From NCBI RefSeq assembly GCF_038096165.1, contig NZ_CP151076.1, positions 2,973,501-3,037,500 on the forward strand: a DNA stretch of 64,000 nucleotides. Reading direction: 5' to 3'. A program made the position numbers and the translations under genes. Source of the stretch: Pseudomonas sp. G.S.17 (GTDB taxonomy: Bacteria; Pseudomonadota; Gammaproteobacteria; Pseudomonadales; Pseudomonadaceae). Under the pieces are notes generated by a model. It did no database searches, had not been told where the DNA came from, and worked only from the letters and a program-made list of their open reading frames with translations. This document shows positions 35,182 through 43,982 of this stretch, one piece after another (the first letter of the stretch is position 1; each line of letters opens with the position of its first letter).

Positions 35182-35606
35182 TGCTGGACTCTCCCCATCC
35201 ACTGTTTCAAGGTTTCAATTACATGGCTCGCCTGCGGGACTGTCAGCCATTGCAGCGCCTGCACCTTGGCCATGGTCATCACATACTTTGCCAATGCGGC
35301 TTCAGACGGGTCTCGAACAACACCCATCTCGTGTAGCTCCAGCCAAAGCGACCGGATCTTTTGTGCTTGCGGGTCAGCTGCCAAGGTGCGCGCTGGTTTT
35401 TTGTTTGGACGAACCTTGAAGCCTTTCAATTTGAGCTGTTCCAAAACCAACCTAAGGTTTGGAACGCTCAGATCGGCCGTGGATGTCGCACCGCCCAATC
35501 CCTTCATGCTTTTGAGCATGAGGCCGTATGTGTCGCGATCCATGCCCAGCTCACGTCGCGCCACGTGGATAAGCTTGATCAGCTTCAAGCGTTCGTCCGT
35601 CTTCAT
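35178..35606 (-). CDS. GemA-like protein (Mu gp16, DUF1018)
   Basis: This 142-residue protein has RLKLIKLIHVARRELGMDRDTYGLMLKSMKGLG, the DUF1018 start, and ALQWLTVPQASHVIETLKQW near the end. In Mu, GemA influences host gene expression and supercoiling. It overlaps the Mor gene by 4 bp. Confidence 0.83.
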   Translation of the reverse strand: MKTDERLKLIKLIHVARRELGMDRDTYGLMLKSMKGLGGATSTADLSVPNLRLVLEQLKLKGFKVRPNKKPARTLAADPQAQKIRSLWLELHEMGVVRDPSEAALAKYVMTMAKVQALQWLTVPQASHVIETLKQWMGRVQQ

Positions 35607-36160
35607 GCTTCTGCTCCCAGTAATGCTGCGATGCGGCCCTCACCGTCCTCTTTACTCAGGATCCCCAGCAACACGTCACTGTTGATCCTGCCAATTTGCT
35701 CCTGGTGTAGCTGCTGCGCGGTCATGCGGGATCTGACCTTCTTGGGTTCCGACTGATGCACCTTGGCGGCAAGCGCAGGATCATTGGCAATGCCGAACAC
35801 CACGGCCCGCAAGTAATGGTGATTGTCCAGCGGCAAGCTAAGCCGCTCCCGCTGGGCAAGCATTTGATCAATCCCAGCCGTCCACATAGCCGGACTGGCC
35901 GGTTTCGCCTCGGCGGTCCTGGCATCGCGAGTAACCGTCCCAGCGTTGATGGCGGTCATCAGCTCCTCAACCAGCTTGATGGCCCGAGTGGTGCGCAGCC
36001 CACGCTTGGCCGGACTGAACAAACGCAAGTAGCCAAGTATCGCTCGACCCAGGCGCGGCTCGATATCGGCAAACTGAGCAGCCAGACGCTTACCCTCGTC
36101 ATCGAGAAACCCGGCTTCCAGTGGAAACTGTTCGCCGCAGCAAGGGCATTGAACGCGCAT
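35603..36160 (-). CDS. Early phage protein with N-terminal CPCC zinc-knuckle
   Basis: This 185-residue protein starts MRVQCPCCGEQFPLEAGF, a CxxC that could bind zinc as half a ribbon. The rest is helical (QFADIEPRLGRAILGYLRLFSPAKRGLRTTRAIKLVEELM) and resembles small replication-associated proteins of transposable phages. Function unknown. It overlaps gemA by 4 bp. Confidence 0.65.
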   Translation of the reverse strand: MRVQCPCCGEQFPLEAGFLDDEGKRLAAQFADIEPRLGRAILGYLRLFSPAKRGLRTTRAIKLVEELMTAINAGTVTRDARTAEAKPASPAMWTAGIDQMLAQRERLSLPLDNHHYLRAVVFGIANDPALAAKVHQSEPKKVRSRMTAQQLHQEQIGRINSDVLLGILSKEDGEGRIAALLGAEA

Positions 36161-36161
36161 C

Positions 36162-36851
36162 TCAGACTCCTGCAGTCAAGCGGGCACGAGGCTGGTGATT
36201 CACCGCCTGGTGCAACTGGGCAGACTGACCGGCTTGATAGCCAGCATCTGCGGCAACCTCATCGCGTGACTTGAGTTTTCGACGCTTGACTTCGAAGCTC
36301 TCCAGCCCTGGGTGGTTTTTCTTCACAAACGCCTCGATTGCCTCAGCGATATTGTCCTCAACACCGGCAAAAGCATCGATTTTTATCAGTACCGCATCGA
36401 TCCAGGCGTTCGCAAATGCATCGCCGCGAGCCACTTTCGTGGATCGTTTGCAGCGCTTCTGAGTATCTAGGTACTCACGTCGCGCCTTTTGCAGCTGGCG
36501 GGCCAGCACTTGATAGGCGTAACCGGTCAATTCTGGTGCTGCTGAGCAGCCGATCAGGAGAAAACGTGCGGCTCTGAACCTGCCGGTGGTAACGATCACC
36601 TTGGTGCCGAAGGCCAGCGTGGCGACCTGCACAAGTCGAACTCGCCATGCAGGCGGTGGACCTTCAGAGCCTGCGAGTATTGAAACCTCGCACGCCATGC
36701 TGGCAAGGACATCACCTTGCTCCAGGTTGTATTTCTCCATCAGCAGGCGTGCTTGGCGCAGGGCAGTCTCAGCCTCATGAGGGTTGCTGGTTTTGGACTT
36801 GGCCATCTCCAAACACTTTTTGATCTTGTCGAGAATGCGGTTCTCTTCCAT
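36162..36851 (-). CDS. DUF2786 protein
   Basis: About 229 residues. N-terminal DUF2786: ILDKIKKCLEMAKSKTSNPHEAETALRQARLLMEKYNL, where the helical hairpin is typical. The middle has ACEVSILAGSE and a basic segment. Found in many transposable phages without known role. ATG 36851 is the family start; the upstream frame to 37115 is a shadow of the next gene. Confidence 0.8.
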   Translation of the reverse strand: MEENRILDKIKKCLEMAKSKTSNPHEAETALRQARLLMEKYNLEQGDVLASMACEVSILAGSEGPPPAWRVRLVQVATLAFGTKVIVTTGRFRAARFLLIGCSAAPELTGYAYQVLARQLQKARREYLDTQKRCKRSTKVARGDAFANAWIDAVLIKIDAFAGVEDNIAEAIEAFVKKNHPGLESFEVKRRKLKSRDEVAADAGYQAGQSAQLHQAVNHQPRARLTAGV

Positions 36852-36852
36852 G

Positions 36853-37479
36853 TCACACCCCCGCAATATCAAGGCTGATGGCACGATACTGGTCGGACTC
36901 GCCGATCCGCTCATACACGCGGATATAGGACTTGGAGCCGACCACCTGGCACGCTTCGCCGATCGCCTGCATTGCTCGCTGCCAGCGTTCGTCCTTGATA
37001 TCCAAGCGGCGCAGCGCAAGCACGCGGGCGGTGCGGATTTCGCCCTGGGAGTCGGTGCGGAATGCGTCGTTGGCGAGTGTGGCCACCTCTGGGCGCGCTC
37101 CCTGCGTCCAGTCACGCAGACATTCGTCGATCAGGGCGCGTGCCGCCTGCAGTCTTTCGTCAAAAGCGATCGATTCCTGCACCGACCGTTGAATTTTGAA
37201 GCGGCCATCGAAGCTATAAAGGGTGACATTGCCCTTCTTTCCACCAAGTGTAATGCCGTACTGCTCGGCGCTCAGTTCGATAAAAGCCTCGATATCTCCG
37301 AACGCGGCGGCTTTGAGGTTGGCCAGCTCGCCGCTGAGTTTATTGGCGGAGCCCACCAACTGACGAACCAGGCGATCACGCTCTATATCGATAGGCTTGA
37401 TCAGACTTTCGGGAACCATACGGCCTTGGGCGTCCTGCCAAAAGCCCGCAGGCACTGAAAGGTTTGGGGAGTCATTCAT
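36853..37479 (-). CDS. DUF3164 protein
   Basis: About 208 residues with the family pattern SVPAGFWQDAQGRMVPESLIKPIDIERDRLV and ITLGGKKGNVTLYSFDGRFKIQRSVQE. DUF3164 is common in early regions of Mu-like phages (probable replication helper). ATG 37479 is preceded by AAGGA at a good distance and is preferred to the ATG at 37488. Confidence 0.82.
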   Translation of the reverse strand: MNDSPNLSVPAGFWQDAQGRMVPESLIKPIDIERDRLVRQLVGSANKLSGELANLKAAAFGDIEAFIELSAEQYGITLGGKKGNVTLYSFDGRFKIQRSVQESIAFDERLQAARALIDECLRDWTQGARPEVATLANDAFRTDSQGEIRTARVLALRRLDIKDERWQRAMQAIGEACQVVGSKSYIRVYERIGESDQYRAISLDIAGV

Positions 37480-37756
37480 TATCTTCATCCTTACTGTTGG
37501 TGGCGCAGTCGCGGCTTGGGCTAATCGTCCATCGTACGGGCTTGGGTTCTACGCAATCGCATGTAGCCAGATCCATAGCGCAGTTCTCGCAACCGTTTGC
37601 CGGATCTAAGTGCGCCGAGATGCTCGGCGATTTTTGAATATTTTCGAGAAGCACGACGACATGATCCATCGCCTCACGCCAGAACATAGTCGGGGTGTCG
37701 GACTGAACCGCCGCGCGCATCGCGGTAATGGCGTTTCCCAAGGATTCACTCTTCAC
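37472..37756 (-). CDS. Small early phage protein with C-rich tail
   Basis: About 94 residues from a GTG at 37756 (VKSESLGNAITAM), with GGAGAAG upstream. MFWREAMDHVVVLLENI is helical, and GCENCAMDLATCDC near the C-terminus suggests a metal site. No known family. Overlaps the neighbours at both ends by 8-11 bp. The longer frame to 37933 is a shadow. Confidence 0.55.
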   Translation of the reverse strand: MKSESLGNAITAMRAAVQSDTPTMFWREAMDHVVVLLENIQKSPSISAHLDPANGCENCAMDLATCDCVEPKPVRWTISPSRDCATNSKDEDNE

Positions 37757-38003
37757 GGGCTTCTCCAGCTGACGATTCGGGCAAGTCGTTGCTCGCGTTT
37801 TTGAGCACGTCGACGATGTTGTTGATGCCCAGGGCGTAGCTCTCTGGTTTGTTTTCCGTTGCGGCAGAAAGCCGCTTAACCGCGTCTGCAATGCCCTTGG
37901 CGCTATAAAGTTGCTGTCCAAAAGACTCAACAAGGTCGAGCGCGAACTGACGCCCCTGCAGCAGGAGATATTGGTCGGTGACTTGCCGAGTGCTTACGCC
38001 CAT
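37746..38003 (-). CDS. Small early phage protein
   Basis: This 85-residue frame (MGVSTRQVTDQYLLLQGRQF) overlaps the neighbours on both sides. It is helical and acidic at the end. Family unknown; kept because it lies in a tightly packed operon. Confidence 0.6.
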   Translation of the reverse strand: MGVSTRQVTDQYLLLQGRQFALDLVESFGQQLYSAKGIADAVKRLSAATENKPESYALGINNIVDVLKNASNDLPESSAGEAREE

Positions 38004-38209
38004 TTCATGCGCTCCATCAGCTCAATAGCGGCCTGTTCGGGGTTTTCGATGTCGCCATAGGACAGGCTGCGAACGAAGTCTTCGAGCGCGCCCAGGGCGG
38101 TCAATGCGTGCCCATCAGCCCAGGCAACAACTTGACCACCATGGATCGGGGTTTGCAGTTCGACAGATTTCGGGTTTTTCACCACGAACGTTTGATAGTT
38201 AGCACTCAC
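37994..38209 (-). CDS. Small early phage protein
   Basis: About 71 residues from a GTG at 38209 (VSANYQTFVVKNPKSVELQTPI) that overlaps the preceding stop (GTGA). HGGQVVAWADGHALTALGALEDFVRSL is the core. Family unknown. The overlaps support translation in the early operon. Confidence 0.6.
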   Translation of the reverse strand: MSANYQTFVVKNPKSVELQTPIHGGQVVAWADGHALTALGALEDFVRSLSYGDIENPEQAAIELMERMKWA

Positions 38210-38523
38210 TGGTCTTGCTCCTTCACCAGGGAAAACCATGTGACGCAGATTCCGCGAATCTTGACCGAGTGGCGCGTTTCGCCACCCTGCGTCTTGCTGC
38301 TTTGGCTGCGAATTTCGTGCGCAAAGCGACGTGCAATGACGTCGATATCGTCACTCGATACCACGATGCGGTTGTCGAGAAATCGAAGCGCCTGGATCGC
38401 GACACCAGCGTTGCGGATATCGCGGGTCAGGTCATTGAATGTCGAAAGCAGTGGCTGAAACTCGGGAGCCAACAGGCTCAGTCGTGGCTTAGGCCGGGCT
38501 GGCACCAAGGAAAGATGAGTCAT
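38206..38523 (-). CDS. Early phage protein
   Basis: A 105-residue frame (MTHLSLVPARPKPRLSLL) one base downstream of the MuB-like gene. It is helical and basic (STFNDLTRDIRNAGVAIQALRFLDNRIVV). No family recognised. Confidence 0.6.
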   Translation of the reverse strand: MTHLSLVPARPKPRLSLLAPEFQPLLSTFNDLTRDIRNAGVAIQALRFLDNRIVVSSDDIDVIARRFAHEIRSQSSKTQGGETRHSVKIRGICVTWFSLVKEQDQ

Positions 38524-38524
38524 G

Positions 38525-39709
38525 TCAGACCCCCTTCACGATGTCGGCGTTAACCACGGGCACGCCCAGCTCGGCCGCAAGGTTCATCGCGGCAATTACC
38601 AAGTTGCCGATGGCCAGCGGGTACAGGAGCGAGACAGACTCATCACGGCCACCGCGTCGCCCTGTCTGTGACAGTCGAGCAGCAACGGCCTGGATGCCGC
38701 TTTCGTCGATGATTTCGCGCAAGTCTTTACCTGCACGCTCGAAACGAAACCACAAGAACTCGTCGAGACGGCTGCCTTCTATCGGGGGTAGCGTCACACG
38801 CTCGCAGCGCTGCACAACTTCACGCACGTCAGCGTTGCGCTCGCTCAGTTTTACCCCCAGTTCCGGCTGGCCGATCATGATGATGCTGACCAGTTTGGTA
38901 AAACCGATCTCCAGCTCCAGGATGCGCTTGAGATGCTTGAGCGTCGGGATCGGCAGGCTGTGCGCCTCCTCGATGACCAAGCAGTGCCGATAACCAGCGG
39001 CGTGGGATTCTTTCAGGACGCGGTGTAGCTGGGCAAAGCGTGCCTCAGGGCTGCTTTTCGCTCTTTCCAGTGGCGCGACCGCAGCCATCATTGACTCAGC
39101 GATGTGAGTGCTCTTTAGCGATTTACCCTTGGTGTCATTGTCTTCGGACGCGAGCACATACGGTTCGATGATGATTACCAGGTCGTTGTTTTCCTGAATG
39201 CGGTTAATCAGATCACGGCGCAACGTGCTTTTGCCTGCGCCTGATTCGCCCTCAATGGCCAGGAAGCCGCCGTGCCGAGCGACCTGGTACATGGCCTCGC
39301 GGACGTAGCGAATATCAGGGCTGACCCACATGTCTTTGGCGCTCTGCAGCTCGTCAAAGGGGTCGCGAAACAGTCCAAATACCTTGCGGGTCGATGCCTT
39401 GAGTGTTTGTTTTGGTAGTAGCATGGGTTCGTCCTCCCCGGACGGCTCTTCATTTAGGGCCGGACCTGCCGTGTTGACGCACGGCAGGTCCACTTTTTCA
39501 AACGCATCGGCGATGTCGGAATCGTTGGCCCCTGACTCGACCAGGAACGCTCGAATGCGTCCCTGTAAGTCGGCACTGTCCAAGCTGCGAGGCCATTGAC
39601 CATGGTTAATCAGTTGGGCGATGGTGGCCGCACTGAGCTTCAGCGACTCGGCCAGAGCGGACTGAGGTCGCCCCAGCCCTTTCAGCACTTGCTTTAGCTT
39701 CAACATCAT
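38525..39709 (-). CDS. MuB-like AAA+ ATPase (transposition protein B)
   Basis: This 394-residue protein has an N-terminal HTH-like region (LGRPQSALAESLKLSAATIAQLINHG), Walker A GESGAGKST (154-162), and Walker B HCLVIEEAH (243-250). MuB/TnsC-type ATPases coat target DNA and stimulate the transposase. It overlaps the transposase gene by 4 bp (ATGA-type). Confidence 0.88.
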   Translation of the reverse strand: MMLKLKQVLKGLGRPQSALAESLKLSAATIAQLINHGQWPRSLDSADLQGRIRAFLVESGANDSDIADAFEKVDLPCVNTAGPALNEEPSGEDEPMLLPKQTLKASTRKVFGLFRDPFDELQSAKDMWVSPDIRYVREAMYQVARHGGFLAIEGESGAGKSTLRRDLINRIQENNDLVIIIEPYVLASEDNDTKGKSLKSTHIAESMMAAVAPLERAKSSPEARFAQLHRVLKESHAAGYRHCLVIEEAHSLPIPTLKHLKRILELEIGFTKLVSIIMIGQPELGVKLSERNADVREVVQRCERVTLPPIEGSRLDEFLWFRFERAGKDLREIIDESGIQAVAARLSQTGRRGGRDESVSLLYPLAIGNLVIAAMNLAAELGVPVVNADIVKGV

Positions 39710-41481
39710 TCGCCTCCAGCTGCAGAGCGCACCAGGCTGAGCGGCTGGCGTATCACCTCTGCTGGACGGTTCAGCTCAGCCTCAATGGCATCGAGCTGTT
39801 CAGGCGGCACGCCTTCAGGGAATCGTTTCTGCAGCCAGGAGAAGGTTTCCCCTGACCACGTAGAACCCAATCGGACGCGAAGAAGCTTGGCTGCCTCCAC
39901 GTGCGTGAGTGGCGCATGGTCAACCGTGGGCACGTTAACGCTCAACGAAGTGCCACGGCGCGGCATGTAGGCAGGAAGAACGGTGTCGGTGATGTGCTTG
40001 TGCGGGTCGATCATGCCGCCAAACGGTAGGGTCTTGGCCTTGCGTGCTGCCTTGGCGTCCTCCTCGTTGGTTGTGCCTGTGGCGAGCTGCTCCAATACTT
40101 TGCGAGAGAGCTGGGCTGGCGTCTGGGCATGGCTTTTGAAGCTTTCGCCGATAGTTGCAGATCCTTCGGAGAAGCCGAACTGATCCACGTCGAGACGCTC
40201 GACCACGTGGTAGTGCTCGCGCCCGTCTTCGCCGATCTGCAATACCAACGCCGCGTCCTTGTCTCTCCAGCAGTTACGGGTCACCAGCAATTTCTCGCCG
40301 ACCATGACGCCTGGAACTTTGCTCACATCGAACTGAGCACCTCGGAAGGAGATGCGCATCAGGGTCGTGACCTTGCGCTCTTCAGGCGTGCTGACCGCCA
40401 GCTCACGGCAGACCGCAACACTCGGCGCCAGGCGCAGGTGGTCAGCTTTGATCAGCTGCCAAACGCCGTAGCGAGTGCGTTTGGTTCGGGTGTGGATTGA
40501 GGTTGCGTTGTAAAAGCGCATCCACTGCCCAGCCCAATCGTTGATCTGTTCCAGGCTGGTGGCCGCTTGGAATTTCAAGGCGCTTTCGAATTCCCGCTCC
40601 ACCAAGTTGTGTGCCTGTTCAACCTGGCCTTTGGCGCGGGCATTGCCTACCTGGTTGATGATCAGCTCGATAGACATGGCGCGGCACAGGTTGCGAAAAA
40701 TGCCACTCGTCATCGCTGCACCTGGGTCGGTCATCAGCATCCACGGCACACCATGGAACGGATCTGACTCATGCCGCTTTTGCATGGCGTTGATCAGGAC
40801 GTTGCAAAGGTTTTCCGAGGATTCGGCACCCAGCACATATTCCAGGTAAAGCGTGCCGCTGGTGTGGTCGGTGATGACATAGCGCCAAAGGCGCTGGCGC
40901 TCAATCTTCTTCAGGTTGGCGGGTTTGCCATCGTAGAACTCGGCAGGGTTCATCGCTCGTGCGCCGTCATCTGCCAAGTAATATTGGGTAGAGATGGACG
41001 CATCAACCTGCCAGACATGGTTGGGATGCTTGCTCGCGAGCGATACCGAGGGCGCGTCATGCAGCAGCTGTTCCGGGTGCAAAGTGTAAGCCCGCAAAGC
41101 GCGAGTGATTGCTCCGGTTGAAAGGGCTGTGAATACACCTGTTTTTTCGTCCAGACGCCCTGCGATGATCATGTTGTTGCTGCGCAGGCGTTCAACCGCA
41201 CGCTCAACCGTCGACAACTGCTTGTTGTTGGCCCGGATCGACTCCAGAAGAACCGCCGAGATCAGTTGCGCTTCGTTCAGAGGCAGCGCGCTGCAGCCTG
41301 AATCGCTTCGGCGTTTACGTGGCTTGGTCATGGAGGTGTCCTTCAACTTGCGCTGTAAGGTCTGGATCGATACGCCCAGCTCGACTGCGCCTGCCTTGTA
41401 GATGGCAGTGCGCTGGCCATGCGGGGCGTTGGCTGCCTGTTGGGCAATCCGAGCCAAGAGCTGGGTTTGTACCGGCGTCAT
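39706..41481 (-). CDS. MuA-like DDE transposase
   Basis: This 591-residue protein has an N-terminal HTH region (to ~130), an rve core with D160 (WQVDASIS), D252 (LMTDPGAAM) and E288 (GQVEQAHN). The D-x35-E spacing is canonical. A beta-barrel and a C-terminal region that would contact the B protein follow. It should carry out strand transfer in integration and replicative transposition. It is followed by B and preceded by a coiled-coil protein. Confidence 0.92.
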   Translation of the reverse strand: MTPVQTQLLARIAQQAANAPHGQRTAIYKAGAVELGVSIQTLQRKLKDTSMTKPRKRRSDSGCSALPLNEAQLISAVLLESIRANNKQLSTVERAVERLRSNNMIIAGRLDEKTGVFTALSTGAITRALRAYTLHPEQLLHDAPSVSLASKHPNHVWQVDASISTQYYLADDGARAMNPAEFYDGKPANLKKIERQRLWRYVITDHTSGTLYLEYVLGAESSENLCNVLINAMQKRHESDPFHGVPWMLMTDPGAAMTSGIFRNLCRAMSIELIINQVGNARAKGQVEQAHNLVEREFESALKFQAATSLEQINDWAGQWMRFYNATSIHTRTKRTRYGVWQLIKADHLRLAPSVAVCRELAVSTPEERKVTTLMRISFRGAQFDVSKVPGVMVGEKLLVTRNCWRDKDAALVLQIGEDGREHYHVVERLDVDQFGFSEGSATIGESFKSHAQTPAQLSRKVLEQLATGTTNEEDAKAARKAKTLPFGGMIDPHKHITDTVLPAYMPRRGTSLSVNVPTVDHAPLTHVEAAKLLRVRLGSTWSGETFSWLQKRFPEGVPPEQLDAIEAELNRPAEVIRQPLSLVRSAAGGE

Positions 41482-41484
41482 GGA

Positions 41485-42426
41485 TTAAGCCTCGGCCGTG
41501 TTTAGCCAGACGGGCGTACTAACCAGGGCGTCGGTCAAATAAAACTCGCTACGGACGGCGGCAAGGGTCAGCTCAAGGTTCTGTATTAAGCCAGCCTGGA
41601 ATGTGCGCTGGTCTTCGCCGGTTTCTTCGGCATGCTTCGAAAGCTCTGTGAGGGCTTCACGTAGCTCGCCAAGGATGCTGGATTCGACGGCAAAGGCTTG
41701 TCTGCCCGCTTCCTGCCGAATCATCTCGGTGACTTCGTTCGGGGCCAGCTTCTGAATGTGGCCCCGGACTTTCTCCAGCTCGATCTTGGTTTTATCCAGT
41801 TCCATGGTTTTCGCCGCCATAACTTCGCCCTGGGCGTCGTAGTCCGCGTTCACTTCGTCGAGGCGCAGGGTCAGTGCTTCTTTTTCCCTGGCGTGCTTGG
41901 CGATGATTTCTTCGGCAAGATCAATAAACGCGTCCTTGTCACCGGTTTTCGCGACCTCGATCAGGGCGGCCTGCTGGTCTTCCGGCAGGCGGCGGTATTG
42001 GCGCAGCTCTCTGTACCCAGCTCCAATTTGAGTCAGTTGTTGGAGGGCTTCTTCACCAAAAACGCCCAGGTTTCTCAGGTCCTCATCCACCTTGCTGGCG
42101 CTGGTTCCCAGCGCTCGACAAAAACCATCGAAAGTGCCGACGTCGGCAATTTCGTTGCCTTCGCTGTCGTAACCCTTTTGGCCCGAAAGAGCCCGGTACA
42201 TCTTGCTTTCCTTGATGCTCTTGAGCTTTTGCAAACTCACGACGTCGGTAAATTTCGAGATTGCCCGGCTCATCTGAATTTGGCCTAGCATCTGATTTAC
42301 CAAGTCACGCTCATCGCTGTGCGAGGACAGTAGGGTCGACATCAAATTCTGATTCGCGGTTAGCGTTTCGCCGTCCAGTGCGGGAAGTTCGATTTCGGGT
42401 GTGACTTCCAGTTTTGTACGCGCCAT
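41485..42426 (-). CDS. Early phage coiled-coil protein
   Basis: About 313 residues with a ParB-like or replication-related middle (FCRALGTSASKVDEDLRNLGVFG; YRELRQYRRLPEDQQAAL) and a long coiled coil (AKHAREKEALTLRLDEVNADYDAQGEVMAAKTMELDKTKIELEKVRGHI). Known from transposable phages but with no known role. ATG 42426 (MARTKLEVTPE) is the likely start. Confidence 0.7.
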   Translation of the reverse strand: MARTKLEVTPEIELPALDGETLTANQNLMSTLLSSHSDERDLVNQMLGQIQMSRAISKFTDVVSLQKLKSIKESKMYRALSGQKGYDSEGNEIADVGTFDGFCRALGTSASKVDEDLRNLGVFGEEALQQLTQIGAGYRELRQYRRLPEDQQAALIEVAKTGDKDAFIDLAEEIIAKHAREKEALTLRLDEVNADYDAQGEVMAAKTMELDKTKIELEKVRGHIQKLAPNEVTEMIRQEAGRQAFAVESSILGELREALTELSKHAEETGEDQRTFQAGLIQNLELTLAAVRSEFYLTDALVSTPVWLNTAEA

Positions 42427-42436
42427 GGTGTTCCCC

Positions 42437-42739
42437 TTAGTTTGTCGAGCCAGCAGCAATGCGCTGGTTAATTTCTTGCATCCGGCCTTGCAGTCGCACC
42501 ATGTGCTCGGCGTGGGCCTGGGCGATCTGCAGCATTCCAACCGAGTGTGCAAACCGTCCGTTGTCAAGCTTCATCGCGAGCCCTTCTTCAATAAGGGTTT
42601 GCATGGCGCGAGTAATATTGCTCGGGCTGTCGCCAGTCAGCTTTGCGAGCTCCGTATTGCTAAGCCCTGTGACGGTATGGCCTTTCAAGGCTTTCAGTAC
42701 GCGCAAGACACGCGCTGACGCTGAGATGGTTGCGCTCAT
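42437..42739 (-). CDS. Phage IclR-type HTH protein
   Basis: About 100 residues with a winged-helix N-terminus (ARVLRVLKALKGHTVTGLSNTELAKLTGDSPSNITRAMQTLIEEGL). Likely a small regulator of early genes. ATG 42739 overlaps the upstream stop by 4 bp. Confidence 0.75.
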   Translation of the reverse strand: MSATISASARVLRVLKALKGHTVTGLSNTELAKLTGDSPSNITRAMQTLIEEGLAMKLDNGRFAHSVGMLQIAQAHAEHMVRLQGRMQEINQRIAAGSTN

Positions 42740-43215
42740 GGCTGCTCTCCAAAGTCGAGCTGTGGGTTGCTGCTCTGGCTTACGTTGCCCCGGTGCCAAG
42801 CAAGCGATTCCATTGCCGACTGAATAGCCGAGAGGGTCTCGTCGGCTTCGCTGTTTTTGGCGTAGAACGCCATCAGCTTTCCGGCTGCAGTGTTCAGCAG
42901 CTCTTGCAGAGCCTGCATGTCTTCGGCTGCGCATTTGCGGCCCGACGGGATTTCGATAGTGAGGCGACCAGCGCTGGCAGCGATCCAGCGGGTGATGTAG
43001 TCGCAGCCGCAAGCCTGTTCATAGGGGCGGATCATGCAGGCTGGCATGCGCGCCGTTTGCAGCCACTTGTAAACCGTCCAGTGATCAGTAACGCCCATCT
43101 CGTCGGAGATACGTTGCATGCCCTTGTTGTGCACTTCCCTTGCGTACTCCTTGCATAGCTCCATGGCGTTGCGCAAAGAGGTCGGACGAATCAATTTCCA
43201 GCGACGCTTGCTCAT
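42736..43215 (-). CDS. Early phage DNA-binding-like protein
   Basis: About 159 residues. MGVTDHWTVYKWLQTARMPACMIRPYEQACGCDYITRWIA resembles the helix-turn-helix of the phage Cro/CI or gp-type group. ATG 43215 with a strong GGAGG is the first start of the leftward early operon, just after a candidate operator at 43272-43283. Confidence 0.7.
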   Translation of the reverse strand: MSKRRWKLIRPTSLRNAMELCKEYAREVHNKGMQRISDEMGVTDHWTVYKWLQTARMPACMIRPYEQACGCDYITRWIAASAGRLTIEIPSGRKCAAEDMQALQELLNTAAGKLMAFYAKNSEADETLSAIQSAMESLAWHRGNVSQSSNPQLDFGEQP

Positions 43216-43271
43216 TGGAACGCCTCCAAAAACAGCTCTTCCAAACAAAGTCCGTGTTTGCGCCTATGCAA

Positions 43272-43283
43272 AGTGCTTGCACT
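43272..43283. promoter_or_regulatory. Candidate early operator
   Basis: AGTGC-TT-GCACT is a 5-bp inverted repeat within TGCA-rich flanks, between the divergent genes at 43215 (leftward) and 43327 (rightward). A phage regulator could act here on both. Pattern only. Confidence 0.4.
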
Positions 43284-43326
43284 GGATGCAATGTTTAGGG
43301 GTAAATTGACAAACGGAGTCATGACA

Positions 43327-43587
43327 ATGACCACGCAGGAATTTGATGAATTGGCTGGCCGCATTGAGGGCATTGCCCGCAGCGTGATGATTCTGGCCGG
43401 AACGCTTCAACGTAACGGCTTGCTTGATGAGCAAAAGCTACAGGCAGATCTTCGGATTGCTGGTGAGCGGCTTCGTCTTGAGGTGCCGAATCGAGCAACG
43501 GTTGTGCAGACGCTTGAGGAAGTGGCTGATCAATTGCTTGCTGACTTTCGGTACGTGAAGACGGGAAAACGTAACCGCGACCAGTGA
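43327..43587 (+). CDS. Small phage protein
   Basis: About 86 residues (MTTQEFDELAGRIEGIARSVMILA), helical, no known family. ATG 43327 has GGAGTC nine bases upstream; ATG 43321 is also possible. It is the only rightward gene between two leftward ones. Confidence 0.6.
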   Translation: MTTQEFDELAGRIEGIARSVMILAGTLQRNGLLDEQKLQADLRIAGERLRLEVPNRATVVQTLEEVADQLLADFRYVKTGKRNRDQ

Positions 43588-43632
43588 CGGACCGGTGCAT
43601 GTCGAAACCGAACTCGTAGGGTAAGGTGCCGT

Positions 43633-43872
43633 TCATGCTGCAATTGCCGCGAGTTGTTCGACAGAAAGCTTCATGCCCAGCTTCAAGGCGACTTCGTGAC
43701 ATTTGCCGCGATTGCCTTTGTATTGGCCACCGATTACGCAGTACACCTGGTGCCGGGTATAGCCGTTTGCCTCGGCCCAGCTTGAAATGGATACGCCTGC
43801 TGCACTGAAAAGCTCTCGGACCCGATCGGCGGTGTAGGGTTTCTTTTTAGGCGGCGGATAAGGGACGTTCAT
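43633..43872 (-). CDS. Ner/Cro-like phage DNA-binding protein
   Basis: This 79-residue protein starts with a proline/lysine-rich segment, then TADRVRELFSAAGVSISSWAEANGYTRHQVYCVIGGQ, an HTH like Ner or a Cro-type antagonist of the repressor. Divergent from the repressor at 43983, with the operator region between. Confidence 0.72.
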   Translation of the reverse strand: MNVPYPPPKKKPYTADRVRELFSAAGVSISSWAEANGYTRHQVYCVIGGQYKGNRGKCHEVALKLGMKLSVEQLAAIAA

Positions 43873-43948
43873 GGGCGGGTTCCTATGGGCGCTTAGATTG
43901 CTAATCAGTTAGTCGTTAGTGCGACACTGATTGGTGTGTGGCGATTAT

Positions 43949-43966
43949 TGAGACATTAACGTCTCA
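43949..43966. promoter_or_regulatory. Operator-like dyad before the repressor gene
   Basis: TGAGAC-ATTAAC-GTCTCA has perfect 6-bp arms and lies 17 bp before the repressor's ATG. A second small palindrome, CTAATCAGTTAG, is at 43901-43912. Both sit between the divergent Ner-like and repressor genes and are the best operator candidates. Confidence 0.6.
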
Positions 43967-43982
43967 GAGTCAAGGGACTTTT

